Made by a program: the position numbers and the translations under genes. Below, piece by piece: positions 28,501 to 39,633 of a stretch of 64,000 bases of DNA; position 1 is the first letter of the stretch; the number at the start of each line of letters is the position of its first letter. A model generated the notes under the pieces. That model was not told where the DNA came from. It searched no databases and was given only the letters and a program-made list of their open reading frames with translations. Location: positions 37,854,390-37,918,389 of the forward strand of contig NC_030384.2 of assembly GCF_001625215.2 (NCBI RefSeq). Reading direction: 5' to 3'. This stretch comes from Daucus carota subsp. sativus. Taxonomy: Eukaryota > Streptophyta > Magnoliopsida > Apiales > Apiaceae.

Positions 28501-31500
28501 GGCTCAGATTTATATTATTACATTGTACGGAGGCCGGAGGGAATATTGCAAATGGAATTTTGTGGAGGCTTTTGTTCCCTTATGCTAACTTTTTATATTA
28601 AATAAATCGCGTTTATAATCATCTTCCGCCACTTCATGAAACCACAAAACAAGGATATAATCATTTGTTTTTTAATGATAAAACATCTCAAAATTAAACG
28701 GGAGCAAGAAAAGTTTTCTTCATAAACAACAAAGGTAACTGAACCACAGATTATATATATAGTCAGAACTGGTTTCCCCGAGTTCCAATGATAATGTCAA
28801 TAATTCATTAATATTGAAAAATAGCTCTGTGAATGATGTTGGCTCTCAGTTCATTCGATTATTCGTTAATATTGACAAATAACTCTCTAAATGATGTTGG
28901 AAGAGAGCGGCCCTACCCTCCATACAAACAAGAAGCACACATAACATAATTTCTTTATCATAATCAACTTGATACAATACAAATTCATACTCGCAAGTAA
29001 ACCAGAACCAGGATACGTACCTGAGAATCCTCTCTTATCTTTAGATTCTGTCCAATGGGATCAAGCAGGTCATTGATAACCTATAAATCATCGAATATAC
29101 AATATCAGTCATAAAGTTTTGGATGAAACCATGACAAGAGGTAAATTCTATTCAAGATGTATCAAAAAGAAACAGATTTTGATATTCAGATCAAAAGGCC
29201 AGGAGTTAACTACAGAGTGTGTATGATAACGAACCCTTCATCTCTCTACTCATGATAATAGGGGGTAACACTTGATAGATATCATCAATGAGAATGGGAT
29301 GGGTGGAGATACTTAAAAAATGGCAGTTTAATTAAGTCATTTCATGCATGCACAACATATAGACTTAAAGGTGGAAGTGTTGACAAATTCTGGCTTGGAG
29401 GTACATCTAATGAACAGCCATGTCAGAAATTTACTTCAGGAGAATAGTATTTTGTAAATGCCGATTCTAACTTTTCGGGTAGCAAGAAAAAAGAGGTTGC
29501 GGCAACAAAATCTGCAGATCTAGAGATCAAGAAATTTTTTTTAAGGCCTATAAGTTACATAATCTATGGTGCATGACTACATATTATTTATTTTGTATTT
29601 TTTTTTCTCTTTTACAGTGATGACAAGGCTACAAGAAACATCCTCAAAACCCAATGCAGCATAACCTATTGTTTTTAGCAACTTAATTTTACCAGAGATG
29701 ATTGAAGATACCATTATATCATCAATCATCAAATTAGCCGAATAAGTAGCAGACATTTCAAAATTGGATTAATAAAGATGTATTTTCACCTTCTTAAAGA
29801 TGCCAATTTCCAGAAACACCTTAAAGAGGCCGGAATACGATTTCGAACATATTCAGTTGATCCAGAATGGATCAGTTGAATATTTTATTAGGGGATTGGG
29901 GCTACATATATAAGCTATAGATCACCATTTGAAGTACTATTTGTATATGCAGCACGACTCCTTACACTTTTTTAAGATCTACCTCAAAATATAATTGAGT
30001 GTACAGTATTACAATAATTCACTTTTCATGTTCCAAAATTAACCACAGCTAACTATTATTCCGTATAACACAGACATACTACTTTTCGCCTACGCTGACA
30101 AAATAATCTTATTCGGTGATGGAAAAACCATTTTAAATCTCTTCAAAACGTTTGATTAACTTCAGAAAATCGATTATGATCTGACTAGCACAGTAGTACC
30201 ATCATGTTTCTACATATTTGCAGTTGTTAGGGATGCTGCTACTTTAGAAAGTAGAGTTGCAAATTTGTAAGCAAAGATTGTCTTAATAATCATCAGGGTA
30301 AATCCCCCTGTAGCTATTAATCAACATGTAAGAATCATTTTTTTTAAATAAATGTTATTTTGTTAGCGCAATCCACATGAAAAAATTCTAGAACCACTGT
30401 GTGCTCCAGAATTTTAATAGACCCCTCCTGGCTACTGCTTCATATATGTGTTTCAAACAAATTTTAAGGGAATAAATATAGAACAAGTTAACAGTCATAT
30501 TCATAGGGAAAATAAAATAAAGATAATAGCGCACAAGTCAACTAACCTCGTTGTATATTTCCAGGTATGAAACACGAAGAAGATATTCCCGCCCTGGTGT
30601 CTGAGAAACAAGTACTTGATAAAGAGGCCAAGAGGCATACTAAACTTTGATGCTTCTTTTTAATATTGATTCTCCCCCATACCATTTATATTGTCCACTT
30701 CACTTCTGATGCGTATTTTAAGGTGCATACGAAATACAGTTCCATAATACTTTTTCTGAATGAAAATTTGATATTCATATTTTTTCAGAGGAAAAAATTG
30801 AATAAAGTATGGAGCTATATTTTATACGAACCATATACTATAAGCCAAAAGTAAAGCAGATAATATAAATGGGACAGAGGGAGTATCTACTAAAATTATA
30901 GCATGGCAATGCTACATACATATATTAACTGAGATTGGTGTTATTGTGTAGAAGTTAAATAGATGTTATACCTCTTGTATTATGCTAAAGACATCCTTCA
31001 CTGCCAAGGGGATGATCCCAGGTGACTTTTGTTCGCCCTAGACACAACACAGGACATTACATATGCACAGTAGTAAAGTACAGACAAGTTATATTATAAG
31101 AAAGTTGATAAGAACATGCACAGAGCATTAATATGTTCTCGGACCACTAACTACTAAATTCATGCACTTCCATTTTCAATTAAATGTACTGGCAATCAAT
31201 AAAGGCATTACACCCTAATTATTTAGATGGTGGGGATCATTTAACAACTTTTAAGGGCGACTTGACCCAATTAAAAGGTCACAACTCAGTAATGGTACTC
31301 TTGTTTGTAGGGAATATAATCATGAGATTAAATAATAAAATTATATTGCAACCACTGTTAGCAACAGGATTTACTCCCTTAGAGCATCTCCAACCATCTA
31401 AAACCTTTGGCTAAAAGTTGAATTGGCATACCTAAAATAAAAAAATTTAGCCAACAGCTCCAAAAACTCAACTCCAATCATGCTCAGCTGTTGTCTATAA

Positions 31501-34500
31501 ATTTGGCCAACCTCCTATGGATGGCTAAATTTGTCGAACCTCTACAGGTCTGTAAGAAAATCTGTAGGAAGATTGTACATCATTTATTACCATATTGAAC
31601 TGATATATTCTATTTTAACAATTTAAAATATTAATAACATACTATTTTTAAAGTATAGCCAACCAATATAGCCAGTACCATTGAAGCAAAATGTCTTACA
31701 GGTTCAGCAAATTTTACATAATGTCTTACAGGTCCAATTTAGCTCACAATTATAGCCAACGCCGTTGGAGATGCTCTTAGGCTTTAGCACGGTCAGTTAA
31801 AATATATTGCAACTACTATTAGCACCTGGATGTTACTCCTTTAGCATGATCCTTTTTTTTTCTATTTAATATATGCATCTAAAAGAAGTATTACACGTTT
31901 GTTAAGTTAAGGATCACATTTATAGCAGGCTTATCCATTGACAAGATTGCCATATCCATACAAATACACCAGGATGTTACTCCTTTAGCAGAATCTATCT
32001 TTTTGTTTAGTATATGCATTTAAAATAATGATTACATATTTGTTTGTAAAGGAATATATATATTCATATTATACACACACACACACACGCATATCGGATT
32101 ATGCATCGACTAGATTGGCATATCCGTACTAATATGAATGAGAGCAATGGTTGCACCCGTTATTTAATTTGTGCATAAAAGATTTATTATCACACTAGAT
32201 TCAAGGTAGTTGCTTTAATGCATATATAGTCATATTCAGATATTATTGTTATTTTATTTGTTTATGGAAATCATTTTAGTATTTTACCATACAATCCATA
32301 ATTAGTTTTTTTGTAATATAAATAGTCACTATCCTAAACTAATCACACTAAACAAACATGACCTTAAAAAAAAATACCAAATTAATATTAATCTAAATCC
32401 ATGATTGATTGTAAAAATATGTTTCATCAACTATCAGTTCACAGTGTACCAAGAATTCTTCCTGCAATAAAAGTAATCACAACTCATTGACCATGATTAG
32501 ACTAATGTGTACAGCCTAGTCAGATGTAAACAAAGTCCATTTAGAATTCTTGCTATAATTCATAGAAGGAATTGAAGTCCACTAATAAAAATAGGATGCA
32601 GAATAACAAGTTAACAACTAGTAAAGGAAGATAAGTACCAAACCTTTGATTTAAAATAATTAATTGTTTCATAGGTGGGCGTATTCCTTGTTTATTAAAG
32701 TTTTCAACATCTTGTCCTATTTACTGTATAATAGTTACTTATTACTTTCTCGTCTATTTTGAATTAGAAGTTTAAGAATAATCGATCTTCATATGTAATG
32801 GGCCTGTGGTTAGAAATGACAAACATCCATACCTACCAACAATAGTGCCTCCAAATCAAAGTAGAACACAAGTATTTAAGTTCTACCAAGAGAAGTGGTC
32901 ATCGATTTTGGCATGGAAGAATTGTTGTAAGATGTTTTAAATAGAAAATTCATAAGTAGCTTACATGCATTGTATGTGTCTTCCCGCTGCTAGTTACACC
33001 ATAAGCAAATACAGTGCCTGCAAAAATAATAACGAAATTGCATAACTTAATTGCCTAAGAAACTAGTCCAGCAGAATATATACAGAATTCAAATATACAT
33101 ATCTAAATTATTTAACAAGAAAACTTAATTACCATTAATTCCTTCCATGGACCCACTCACAACATGCTGAGCGGCTATATCATAAACATGTCGAGTAGTT
33201 GTTGCGGGACCAAAAACTCTGTCTACAATAGGAATACTTAATAAAAATTAGAGTGAGAAGTAACCATGCATAATCTTACAATGTAACAAGTGATGGATAA
33301 CAAATGAAGTTAAAACTAAAAAAGTAAAGAGTAAATCTTGTGAATTTCAATTTATCAACTGAAGATAGAATGAAGAATGAAGACATTGGGGCTAAGACCA
33401 TCTCCAAGCCATAACATCAAAATAGTGTAACAATTACATCGTTCTGGTGTAAAAGTTACACTATACACAAAAGCAACTCCAACCCATTTACACAATATAT
33501 TCCACTAAAAGAATCTTTCGTCTATAAAAACTTAAAAAGACATATTCCTCTAACATTTCCAAAAGTCATTGTGTTGTTGGGGTATGATAGGATATGAATG
33601 GGACATGGAGGGAATAAATGTATTAACAGACATAAGGCTATACTTGGAATTTTGAAACACTAGTTGAGCCAAAATTTGGTGTTACACTAACTATTATGTG
33701 TGGCTATTAGTTATTAGAATATTATAGTGTTGGGTTCAACTGTTCAAGTTTGAGTTTACACTATAATAGTGTAAACTTTACGCTATTATAGTTTTCTGGT
33801 CTCCAAGGAGAAGTAGCTCCCGTAGAAGGGAAAAAAATGCAAGGGAGCGTCGTTTAAAGTGTTTTAATCATGTCAGGTAAAGTGTTTTAGTAATGCACAG
33901 GCGCACAACAAAGACTTGGAAGTGCAACCAAAAATACTTAGTCATAAATTATTTGCAAAGATCCAGAAGATTTGGAAGAGAAGAGGCTAGCAGTGGAATA
34001 AGAATTAGTTATAAATAAATCAAAGGAAAAGAATGTTTAAGGTGACCGACCTTGAAATGTAAGTATTGTGCATGTAACCTAAGAATTTGACTATGTGGGA
34101 ATCTTCTCGTCCACATTTTCACTTCATACAAACTCTTTAATTAATTACCCGTCCCTTGACAAAATGAACTGTTTTTACAAGTTATATTATACTTGTTCAA
34201 GATTGTTAACCTAATTAAACTAGTCATCAACCACTTAAAATGCAATATACAACTCTAGAGACAGAGTTACATCATTACACTCTGGTAGATGCATGTTTTA
34301 CCCCATCTGAATTATATTGCACTAACCAGTAACCACTAACATTCCTTTCTTCTCATTCCTTTTTGCCTTCTGATCAATATATACTTGCAATTTTTACAAT
34401 TATACAAGAATATGGTCAAGTTGTTACGATGACACGGTATCAGCCTATCAGGTATAAACTACATTGTTGAAATACAACAAAACTGTGGCTTACATAAGAA

Positions 34501-35029
34501 GTACCTCCCAGCTCATATACGCTTTTTTAAACCTAAGCAGCAAAAGTATTTTTTCCTTATAAAACATTGTTAGTTTTAAGCATTGTAATTAACAGTAATG
34601 CACAGCGACTTACCAAATCCATAAGCAATAGACGAATTATACTCGTTCCGAACCGTATAATCTCCATCAGCAAACCACGCAATCTCATCGCCTTTTCCAA
34701 TTTCTCGAGAACTGTAACAATTAAGTTGACATCTCAACATATACACATACAAAAGTCGAAGTAATTGACCCGAGTGTGTATAATGAGTACCTCAGCGGCC
34801 TAAACCTCACCGTAACGGTGACGCTCTCTTTCGATTTGTTGGAATCCGGACGGTCGAACACCGGCGGCGTTGACGGACTCGGCGGAGGTCTCGAAGATGA
34901 CCTAGACGAAGACGATGACGGCGACGGTCGAGTAGCGGAGGACTTCGTCGCCGGAGGGGGTACCGGCGCCGGCGACTTCCTCGATCGGAACGGAGAAATA
35001 GAAGATCGAAGCCTCGAAGATGAAGACAT
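15179..35029 (-). CDS. KIN-7 kinesin (KIN-7K/L/D-like), 25 exons
   Basis: Plus-end type microtubule motor of the plant-expanded kinesin-7 family, 1178 residues. Exons (minus): 35029-34791, 34711-34614, 33222-33133, 33017-32965, 31037-30972, 30600-30547, 29080-29021, 28337-28259, 28062-27995, 25459-25400, 25227-25123, 24542-24438, 24347-24240, 24139-23993, 23726-23544, 23343-23173, 21673-21434, 20696-20556, 20437-20312, 19892-19842, 19738-19691, 19618-19316, 19145-18399, 17205-17116, 15283-15179. Residues 1-68 are Ser/Pro/Arg-rich and could be a transit peptide. The motor spans about 69-390: P-loop GVTSSGKT (149-156), switch I SSRSH (260-264), switch II DLAGSE (293-298). Coiled coils follow ([40 protein letters not shown]), plus the plant KIN-7 signature [13 protein letters not shown]. 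It ends VQQRVAVTS with no RING finger. Motor and junctions are convincing; the last two exons are less certain. Confidence 0.94.
16470..16792 (+). other. Unrecognised antisense open frame in the last kinesin intron
   Basis: A plus-strand open frame of about 107 codons runs from just after a TAA near 16467 to a TAG at 16790-16792. It lies within the 1.8-kb kinesin intron between 17116 and 15283. The predicted chain has coding-like composition ([20 protein letters not shown], then [17 protein letters not shown] and LPMPSYEQE) with several Trp and Asp residues, unlike translated AT-rich intron. There is no ATG at its start, so it looks like an exon or gene fragment rather than a complete gene. 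I do not recognise the family. Confidence 0.4.
18181..18213 (+). repeat. AC dinucleotide microsatellite
   Basis: About fifteen AC units in the kinesin intron between exons at 18399 and 17205, followed by a short TATA run. Likely polymorphic. Confidence 0.95.
21723..21933. mobile_element. Stowaway-like MITE, family A
   Basis: It begins CTCCCTCTGTCCC and ends GGGACGGAGGGAG, with TA on both flanks (21721-21722, 21934-21935), as expected for Tc1/mariner-derived Stowaway elements. The interior has its own inverted repeat (TATAGTTCCATAA paired with TTATGGAACTATA). It lies in the kinesin intron between exons 23343-23173 and 21673-21434. Interior words are shared with elements at 26545, 30672 and 58678. 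Confidence 0.88.
22604..22750. repeat. Possible small terminal-inverted-repeat element
   Basis: GTCACTCGGACTC near 22604 and GAGTCCGAGTAAC near 22738 are near-perfect inverted copies enclosing about 120 bp that also contains GTGTCGGACACTC. It lies in the same kinesin intron as the Stowaway copy. There is no clear target duplication. Confidence 0.45.
24647..24999. mobile_element. Degenerate Stowaway-like element with an internal hairpin insertion
   Basis: The outer ends CCTCCATTCCATTC and GGGATGGAGGG with facing words (TTTGTCAC, GTGGACAAA) suggest an old Stowaway-type element. Inside it, 24825-24848 and 24912-24935 are perfect inverted copies (core TTACCAAACGATTGTATTGT) around a loop of about 60 bp that itself contains CCAGCG and CGCTGG. 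This looks like a second palindromic element inserted into the first. It lies in the kinesin intron between 25123 and 24542. Confidence 0.55.
25503..25548 (+). repeat. AT dinucleotide microsatellite
   Basis: About 23 TA units close to the acceptor side of the kinesin exon at 25459-25400, in the preceding intron. Confidence 0.95.
25683..25834. repeat. 76-bp tandem duplication containing a GC-rich palindrome
   Basis: Units 25683-25758 and 25759-25834 both begin CTTATGTACTT and end GGTGAA and share ATTTGGGTGACTGTATATAT. Each contains a GCGC palindrome around AATGCGC; in unit two it is GCGCGCAATGCGCGC, with slightly longer symmetry than unit one. This GC-rich hairpin is unusual in such AT-rich intron sequence. 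Confidence 0.85.
25879..26085 (-). other. Unrecognised open frame in kinesin intron 9
   Basis: A minus-strand open frame of about 68 codons next to the GC-rich tandem repeat. It includes [20 protein letters not shown] and [15 protein letters not shown], which look protein-like rather than random. There is no splice context linking it to the kinesin and no family recognised. It could be a captured gene fragment. Confidence 0.3.
26545..26786. mobile_element. Stowaway-like MITE, family A, degraded
   Basis: The left end CTCCCCGTTCCGTCC and right end GGGGACTGAGG are flanked by TA at 26543-26544 and 26787-26788. The interior resembles the 21723 element (TATAAAAGTTTATACATTAAA and AAACTATGTTTTATA words). 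Located in kinesin intron 9. Confidence 0.75.
27007..27318. mobile_element. Stowaway-like MITE, family B
   Basis: It begins CTCCCTCCGTCCC and ends GGGACTGAGGGAG with TA on both sides (27005-27006, 27319-27320), and is about 312 bp. The interior is nearly identical to that of 58364-58675, sharing GGTGGGACCCAT, TTTAATAATAGATTTGAGAT and GAAAGTAGTGGGTGTAATAG. It contains an internal tandem-like pair of GATAGTGGA-GAAAGTAGTGG words. Located in kinesin intron 9. Confidence 0.9.
27536..27610. repeat. AT-rich imperfect microsatellite cluster
   Basis: Several (TA)n runs broken by ATGTGTGTATA blocks, in kinesin intron 9. Low complexity only. Confidence 0.85.
30672..30883. mobile_element. Stowaway-like MITE, family A, degraded left end
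   Basis: The right end GGGACAGAGGGAG is followed by TA (30884-30885). The left end is eroded (CTCCCCCATACC). The interior carries the family A words CAGTTCCATAATACTTTTT and TATGGAGCTATATTTTATA as an inverted pair. Located in the kinesin intron between exons 31037-30972 and 30600-30547. Confidence 0.75.
31382..31776. mobile_element. Tourist-like MITE (GAGCATCTCCAAC family)
   Basis: Ends GAGCATCTCCAACC and GTTGGAGATGCTC are flanked by TTA on both sides (31379-31381, 31777-31779), fitting PIF/Harbinger MITEs. It is about 395 bp and lies in the kinesin intron between 32965 and 31037. It shares long blocks, in reverse orientation, with the nested elements at 1187-1997, for example CGAACCTCTACAGGTCTGT. 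Confidence 0.9.
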
Positions 35030-35222
35030 CTGAGGGACTGAAGAGAGAGAAATTGAATGTGTGTAGAGAGCAGAGGGGGGGGAGAGAGAGAGTGTGTGTG
35101 TTTTCTTGTTTTGCCGCCCTTGCTTGCTCCAAAATGTGGTTTGGGGGTTCTTTTACTTATTTGGGTACTTTGAATTTTTCCTCAGGTCGTCTTTCAAGTT
35201 TCATCTTTCACGTTTTTTTGTT
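35030..35222 (-). promoter_or_regulatory. Kinesin 5' UTR and short proximal promoter
   Basis: On the minus strand the 90 bases upstream of the ATG at 35029 are CT-rich (read on plus as GAGAGAGA and GGGGGGG runs), typical of plant 5' UTRs. Beyond 35222 the sequence is a transposable element, so unique upstream sequence is only about 190 bp. No clear TATA box was seen. Confidence 0.5.
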
Positions 35223-35270
35223 GGGTCCTGTTCCCCGACGAGTGATTGTCAGGGAACATTTACACAACAC

Positions 35271-35307
35271 GTCCCAGCCGTTGGATCGACGATCCAACGG
35301 CTGGGAC
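35271..35307. repeat. Perfect 17-bp hairpin in left arm of foldback element
   Basis: GTCCCAGCCGTTGGATC, a 3-base spacer (GAC), then GATCCAACGGCTGGGAC: a perfect palindrome inside the terminal inverted repeat, much more GC-rich than the surroundings. Confidence 0.95.
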
Positions 35308-36700
35308 AAAAGGAAAATTTTTTAAGTATCCGCGCTAAATAACCGTGGACACCGGATCTTTCCGTGTTTCTTACGCGGACACACAGGGCTATCCGCGGTT
35401 AATAACAGCGGACAACACAGAAACAAACCTAGTTCTCTCCTTCTCCAAAAAAAAAATTATACTCTCCTTTTTAAATTTATGGATTTAGATGATTATTATG
35501 ATTAAACTAATTTTGTTTTGAATAAATAACAATTAACTTTATTTTATATTATATGTTTAGAATTCTTTGTTTATATATTTTTAATAGTTAGTAGATTAGT
35601 ATTAAAATTATCATTATTACCTATACATTCTTATGTTAGTATTTTATTATAAATTTAATTGTTATTTTTTTAAGTTTTTTTATTGATTTCAATCAATTTT
35701 TTTTGTGAATAGTTAATATATAATTTTTATTCTTGTCACATATTATATATTATAAGTATTATTTATTTTTTGTGTTATATAAAATATATTTAAATTTAAT
35801 TTATTTAACAAAAATATAAAATGCTATTTAGACAATGTATGTTTTTAAACGTTTATGCTAAATATTTTTGTATTTTCTCGATCCTTCCTGCTTTCTAGCT
35901 GCATGGTTTGCTGTTTATATTGTTTCTCTCTTTTACTTTAACAAGGCTGTGTAATTTTGTAAAGGACTTCGTGGTTAGGGTGATATCTATGTACTTAAAG
36001 AGAATATATAATAAATATTATTCTCTTTTATGTGGTATATATAACATATAAATATTATTCTTTGTAAAGTATATAAATATTATTCTCTTTTATGGGGTAT
36101 ATATACCACATAAATATTATTCTCTTTTAAATTAATTTAAAACTTAAAACAAGAAAAATGTCTAAAAAATATACATTGTCTAAGTAGCATTTTATATTTT
36201 TGTTAAATAAATTAATTTTAAATATAATTTATATAACACAAAAAATAAATAATACTTATAATATATAATATGTGACAAGAATAAAAATTATATATTAACT
36301 ATTCACAAAAAAAAATTAGTCAATCAATAAAAAAACTTTAAAAAAATAATTAAATTTATAATAAAATACTAACATAAGAATGTATAGTTAATAATGATAA
36401 TTTTAATAATAATCTACTAACTATTAAAAATATATAAACAAAGAATTCTAAACATATAATATAAAATAAAGTTAATTGTTATTTATTCAAAACAAAATTA
36501 GTTTAATCATAATAATCATCTAAATCCATAAATTTAAAAAGGAGAGTATAATTTATTTTTTTGGAGAAGGAGAGACCTAGGGTTTCTGTGTTGTCCGCTG
36601 TTATTAACCGCGGATAGCCCTGTGTGTCCGCGTAAGAAACACGCGGAAAGATATAGTGTCCGCGGTTATTTACCGCGGATACTTAAAAAGTTTTTCTTTT

Positions 36701-36737
36701 GTCCCAGCCGTTGGATCGTCGATCCAACGGCTGGGAC
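36701..36737. repeat. Matching 17-bp hairpin in right arm of foldback element
   Basis: Same stem as at 35271-35307 with spacer GTC, the complement of the left spacer. Both copies of the hairpin are unmutated while nearby arm sequence has diverged at several positions. Confidence 0.95.
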
Positions 36738-37036
36738 ACAGTGTGTTGGGTAAATGTTCCCTGACAATCACTTGTCAGGGAACAGGACCCTTTTTTGTTT
36801 TGTTTTAAACTTGAGCTCATTCTTTGAGTAATTGGATGTTGTACAAAATAATGATGGCTTCGACTTTGCGCTTGTTAAAAAATCATACTTTTTAGAAAAA
36901 AAAAATCTAAATAAAAGTTTAATATCTCTATTTTTATTTAGAAAAAAAATTAAAAAAATAATATATAAAATATGTTGTTTTTTTCATCTCAAGGCCCCTA
37001 TTTATTTTGGAATGGAGGAAGTATATAATAATCTAA

Positions 37037-37331
37037 GTGCTTGTTTGGTTGACATCTAGATATGTGGGAAGCAGAAATTCCTAGAAAGTGGTATTTGATG
37101 AAACTGTTTGGTTGACATTACTCGAGGAAATGTAAGTTCCTTGGAATTTTAAATGCCTACAAAACATAGGAAGTTATTGACCTAGACCCCCCTTGGTAAC
37201 TTGCACTTCCCATAGGAAGTTAAAACCTATTTATCAACCAAACACAAATTTTAACTTCCCATTTATTATAATTTCCATAATAATTTCAAATTACATAGGA
37301 TTTAACTTTCTATTGGTAACCAAACAAGCAC
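37037..37331. mobile_element. Tourist-like MITE (GTGCTTGTTTGGTT ends)
   Basis: The left end GTGCTTGTTTGGTT and right end AACCAAACAAGCAC are perfect inverse copies, flanked by TAA on both sides (37034-37036 and 37332-37334). It is 295 bp with no coding potential. Ends and target duplication fit the PIF/Harbinger (Tourist) group. Confidence 0.9.
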
Positions 37332-37334
37332 TAA

Positions 37335-39000
37335 ATAAATATGTAAATATACATTTCGTTTCTGTCAATATTATTTTGAAGTATTTGAAAACTCATTTAC
37401 TTTTTATCACACTACTAGCTTATAACCAGTGTCATGCACGGGTGATTTATAATATTCGTAATTTTTACCGTCTATGTTGCGAATTTAATTGAAATATAAA
37501 TTGATCATATCGATCGAATTTTTAAATATTTTGACTTGATTGATAATAAAAAAAGTTTATTAAAACACGTTATATAGGAGACCCGTAGAATAATAATAAT
37601 ATAGTATAGTATGGTATTAATATATAGTATAAGTGTGAGGGTGATATTACTTTTAAAGTAAAAATGTTGACTATTTAAAAATAACATTAATGTATTTAGT
37701 TAAAACATATCAGCGATTGTATATAAATAATTACATATATAATGTAATTTTTTTATATGTATATATTTTTTTGATAAGCAATATCGATAACATAAATAAA
37801 ACGGAAGCTGAAAATCAGTTTTTTAGTTAGATACTGAAAAAGATAATATATTTTAGTTAAAAAGGATAGTTTGCTATATTGTTTAATATTATTTTTAGAA
37901 AATCAAGTCTTTCTAGCTAAATAATATAATAATATATAATAATTTTAGTTAAAAAGGATAATTTATTATAATTCGGTTACAGACAGACTAAAATTTTAAT
38001 ATTTCGGCTTTAATAGTAAATCGATACCTAGATTTTGATATAGGTGAGAACACCTCGGTGACGACTGTCCTATAGTTTTGCGTTTACTTTTTACCACTTG
38101 AGCTGCTCTTAACACATAAAATTATTTACTATCAGGTTTTTTTAATTTAATTTATTCAACTAAAACTGAAATACCCATTTGGCATATCTTATCCCCGCAC
38201 AATGTAATCAATAATCATTTCTCAATTGTTTCTCAATTGCATGACTTACAATATTCTTTTTTTATTAGGAATGGTGATGATAATTCAACAATTATTTTCA
38301 AACTAAAAAGCGATAACCTAAAATTATTGTGAGAAAAGAATTCACATGCCACAAAAATCAAAAATAATATCCACATAAAAGGACTGAACAAATATTCACG
38401 ACGACATTTATTAATGTCGGATAATCATTATTTTCAATTTTGAAAAAAAAACGCCAAATAATGTGACATTTTATTTTTACATTGGCAAAATCCTATACAA
38501 AGCAACCCGCTGCATCGTATAGTGTATATAGACGACGAAGTCTTTGAAATTCTCTATAATTCAGAGATAGTTCATGAAGCAAAATACAAACTCGATTTGG
38601 ATTCTCTTTTCGGATTTTTCCAGTTGGGCTCGGCTTATTGGGCCACTTATGAATTAAAAAGTAAATTTCATAAGCACGTAATGTCCAAATCCGACATCCT
38701 AAACTTGAGACATGGCTTGAACAATGCATAAATGGAGTTGAACCTAACAAATTCGAGTTTCAATAGAATTTAGCTCCAAAATAACTAATTTTTTCAAATC
38801 CTTCTCAATTTAGAATATTTATTCCCCGTAATGAATAATAAAATTTATTAAATAAACTCAAATATGTGTATAATATAATTAAATATGAGAATAAATTCGT
38901 AGAATATATAATATATGTTATCGCTGAAATTAAGCCGTGGTTTAAAACCTAACGCTACAGTGTTGTTTTCAATCTTTCCAATTTTGACGAGAGCTTGTGT
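37335..39000. other. AT-rich spacer, nothing recognised
   Basis: Long AT-rich sequence. Overlapping open frames on both strands at 38493-38750 have no domain or splice context that I recognise. No RNA gene or complete element was seen. Confidence 0.45.
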
Positions 39001-39281
39001 GGAATCGAGATACAATTAATTAATTTTACCATTTCTTTCATGACTATCATACTTGACCAGAATCCTTGCACCGTACCTACTACTAATTTTTTTTGAGTTA
39101 TGGAGATGCGACTCCCTCAACTCCGTGAACCTGGTTTACCGGATGATACTGCACTCGAAAGAACAGTGCTCTCTTTGCCCTTGCTCTTTCAGATATCGTG
39201 CTAATGTTTACGTTTGGTCACATTTATTTATTACTTTGGTCGGTACATACTAATAATGGAGTATATATTATGTTATGTGAG

Positions 39282-39580
39282 TACTAGGCAGTCTCTATAT
39301 TGATGAAGCAATGCTAATTTATAATCTTGTACAGAGTTGAGATGCAAAGTTCCTCAAAATATATCCAGAGCTCCGGCCCATCCCTCTGCAACAAGAAGAA
39401 GATATGGAACAATTAAAGGTCCTGGAGAATGGATACAGGATGAAGAGGTGTTTTCATTAGGATACATCCATTCTCTCGATATCTTCATATAATATCCCTT
39501 CTCTTTTATGTTTCACCAAGAATCTGATATGCATATGCATGTTTTCTTTGTTAGCTCCTTTGTTAAAGGTACATTAACTC
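39282..39580 (+). pseudogene. Duplicated fragment of CMP-Kdo synthetase exon 7 with flanking introns
   Basis: About 297 bp match 43157-43450 nearly base for base, including intron before the exon (ACTAGGCAGTCTCTATATTG), the whole 111-base exon and the start of the next intron (TTTCACCAAGAATCTGATAT). The exon equivalent starts at 39335 and reads AGTTGA, so the second codon is TGA, and it differs at several other positions. The donor region is also changed (AAGAGGTG instead of AAGGTG). It is therefore a non-functional partial copy about 3.9 kb upstream of the source gene, in the same orientation, presumably from an unequal exchange or local duplication. Confidence 0.9.
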
Positions 39581-39633
39581 ACCTTTGGGTTCTGGAATGA
39601 AAAAACAAATTCTTTAGTCCTTGTTGCTTGCAG

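Larger units (their letters stand above)
35223..36790. mobile_element. Mutator-like foldback element, about 1.57 kb
   Basis: The terminal sequence GGGTCCTGTTCCC at 35223 and GGGAACAGGACCC ending at 36790 are exact inverse copies. Both flanks carry the same nine bases, TTTTTTGTT (35214-35222 and 36791-36799), as in Mutator-superfamily insertions. The two arms of about 620 bp (35223 to about 35845, and about 36170 to 36790) remain complementary almost throughout, leaving a loop of about 320 bp with repeated AAATATTATTCTCTTTTATG words. It has no open frame for a transposase, so it is non-autonomous. Each arm also contains smaller hairpins (see separate entries). It lies just upstream of the kinesin gene. 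Confidence 0.92.

Noticed and set aside
33390..33830. Possible MITE in a kinesin intron (ACCATCTCCAAG start)
   Set aside because: The supposed right end is not the inverse of the left and no target duplication is visible.
38493..38750. Overlapping open frames on both strands
   Set aside because: Short, no recognisable domain, no splice context; likely chance.
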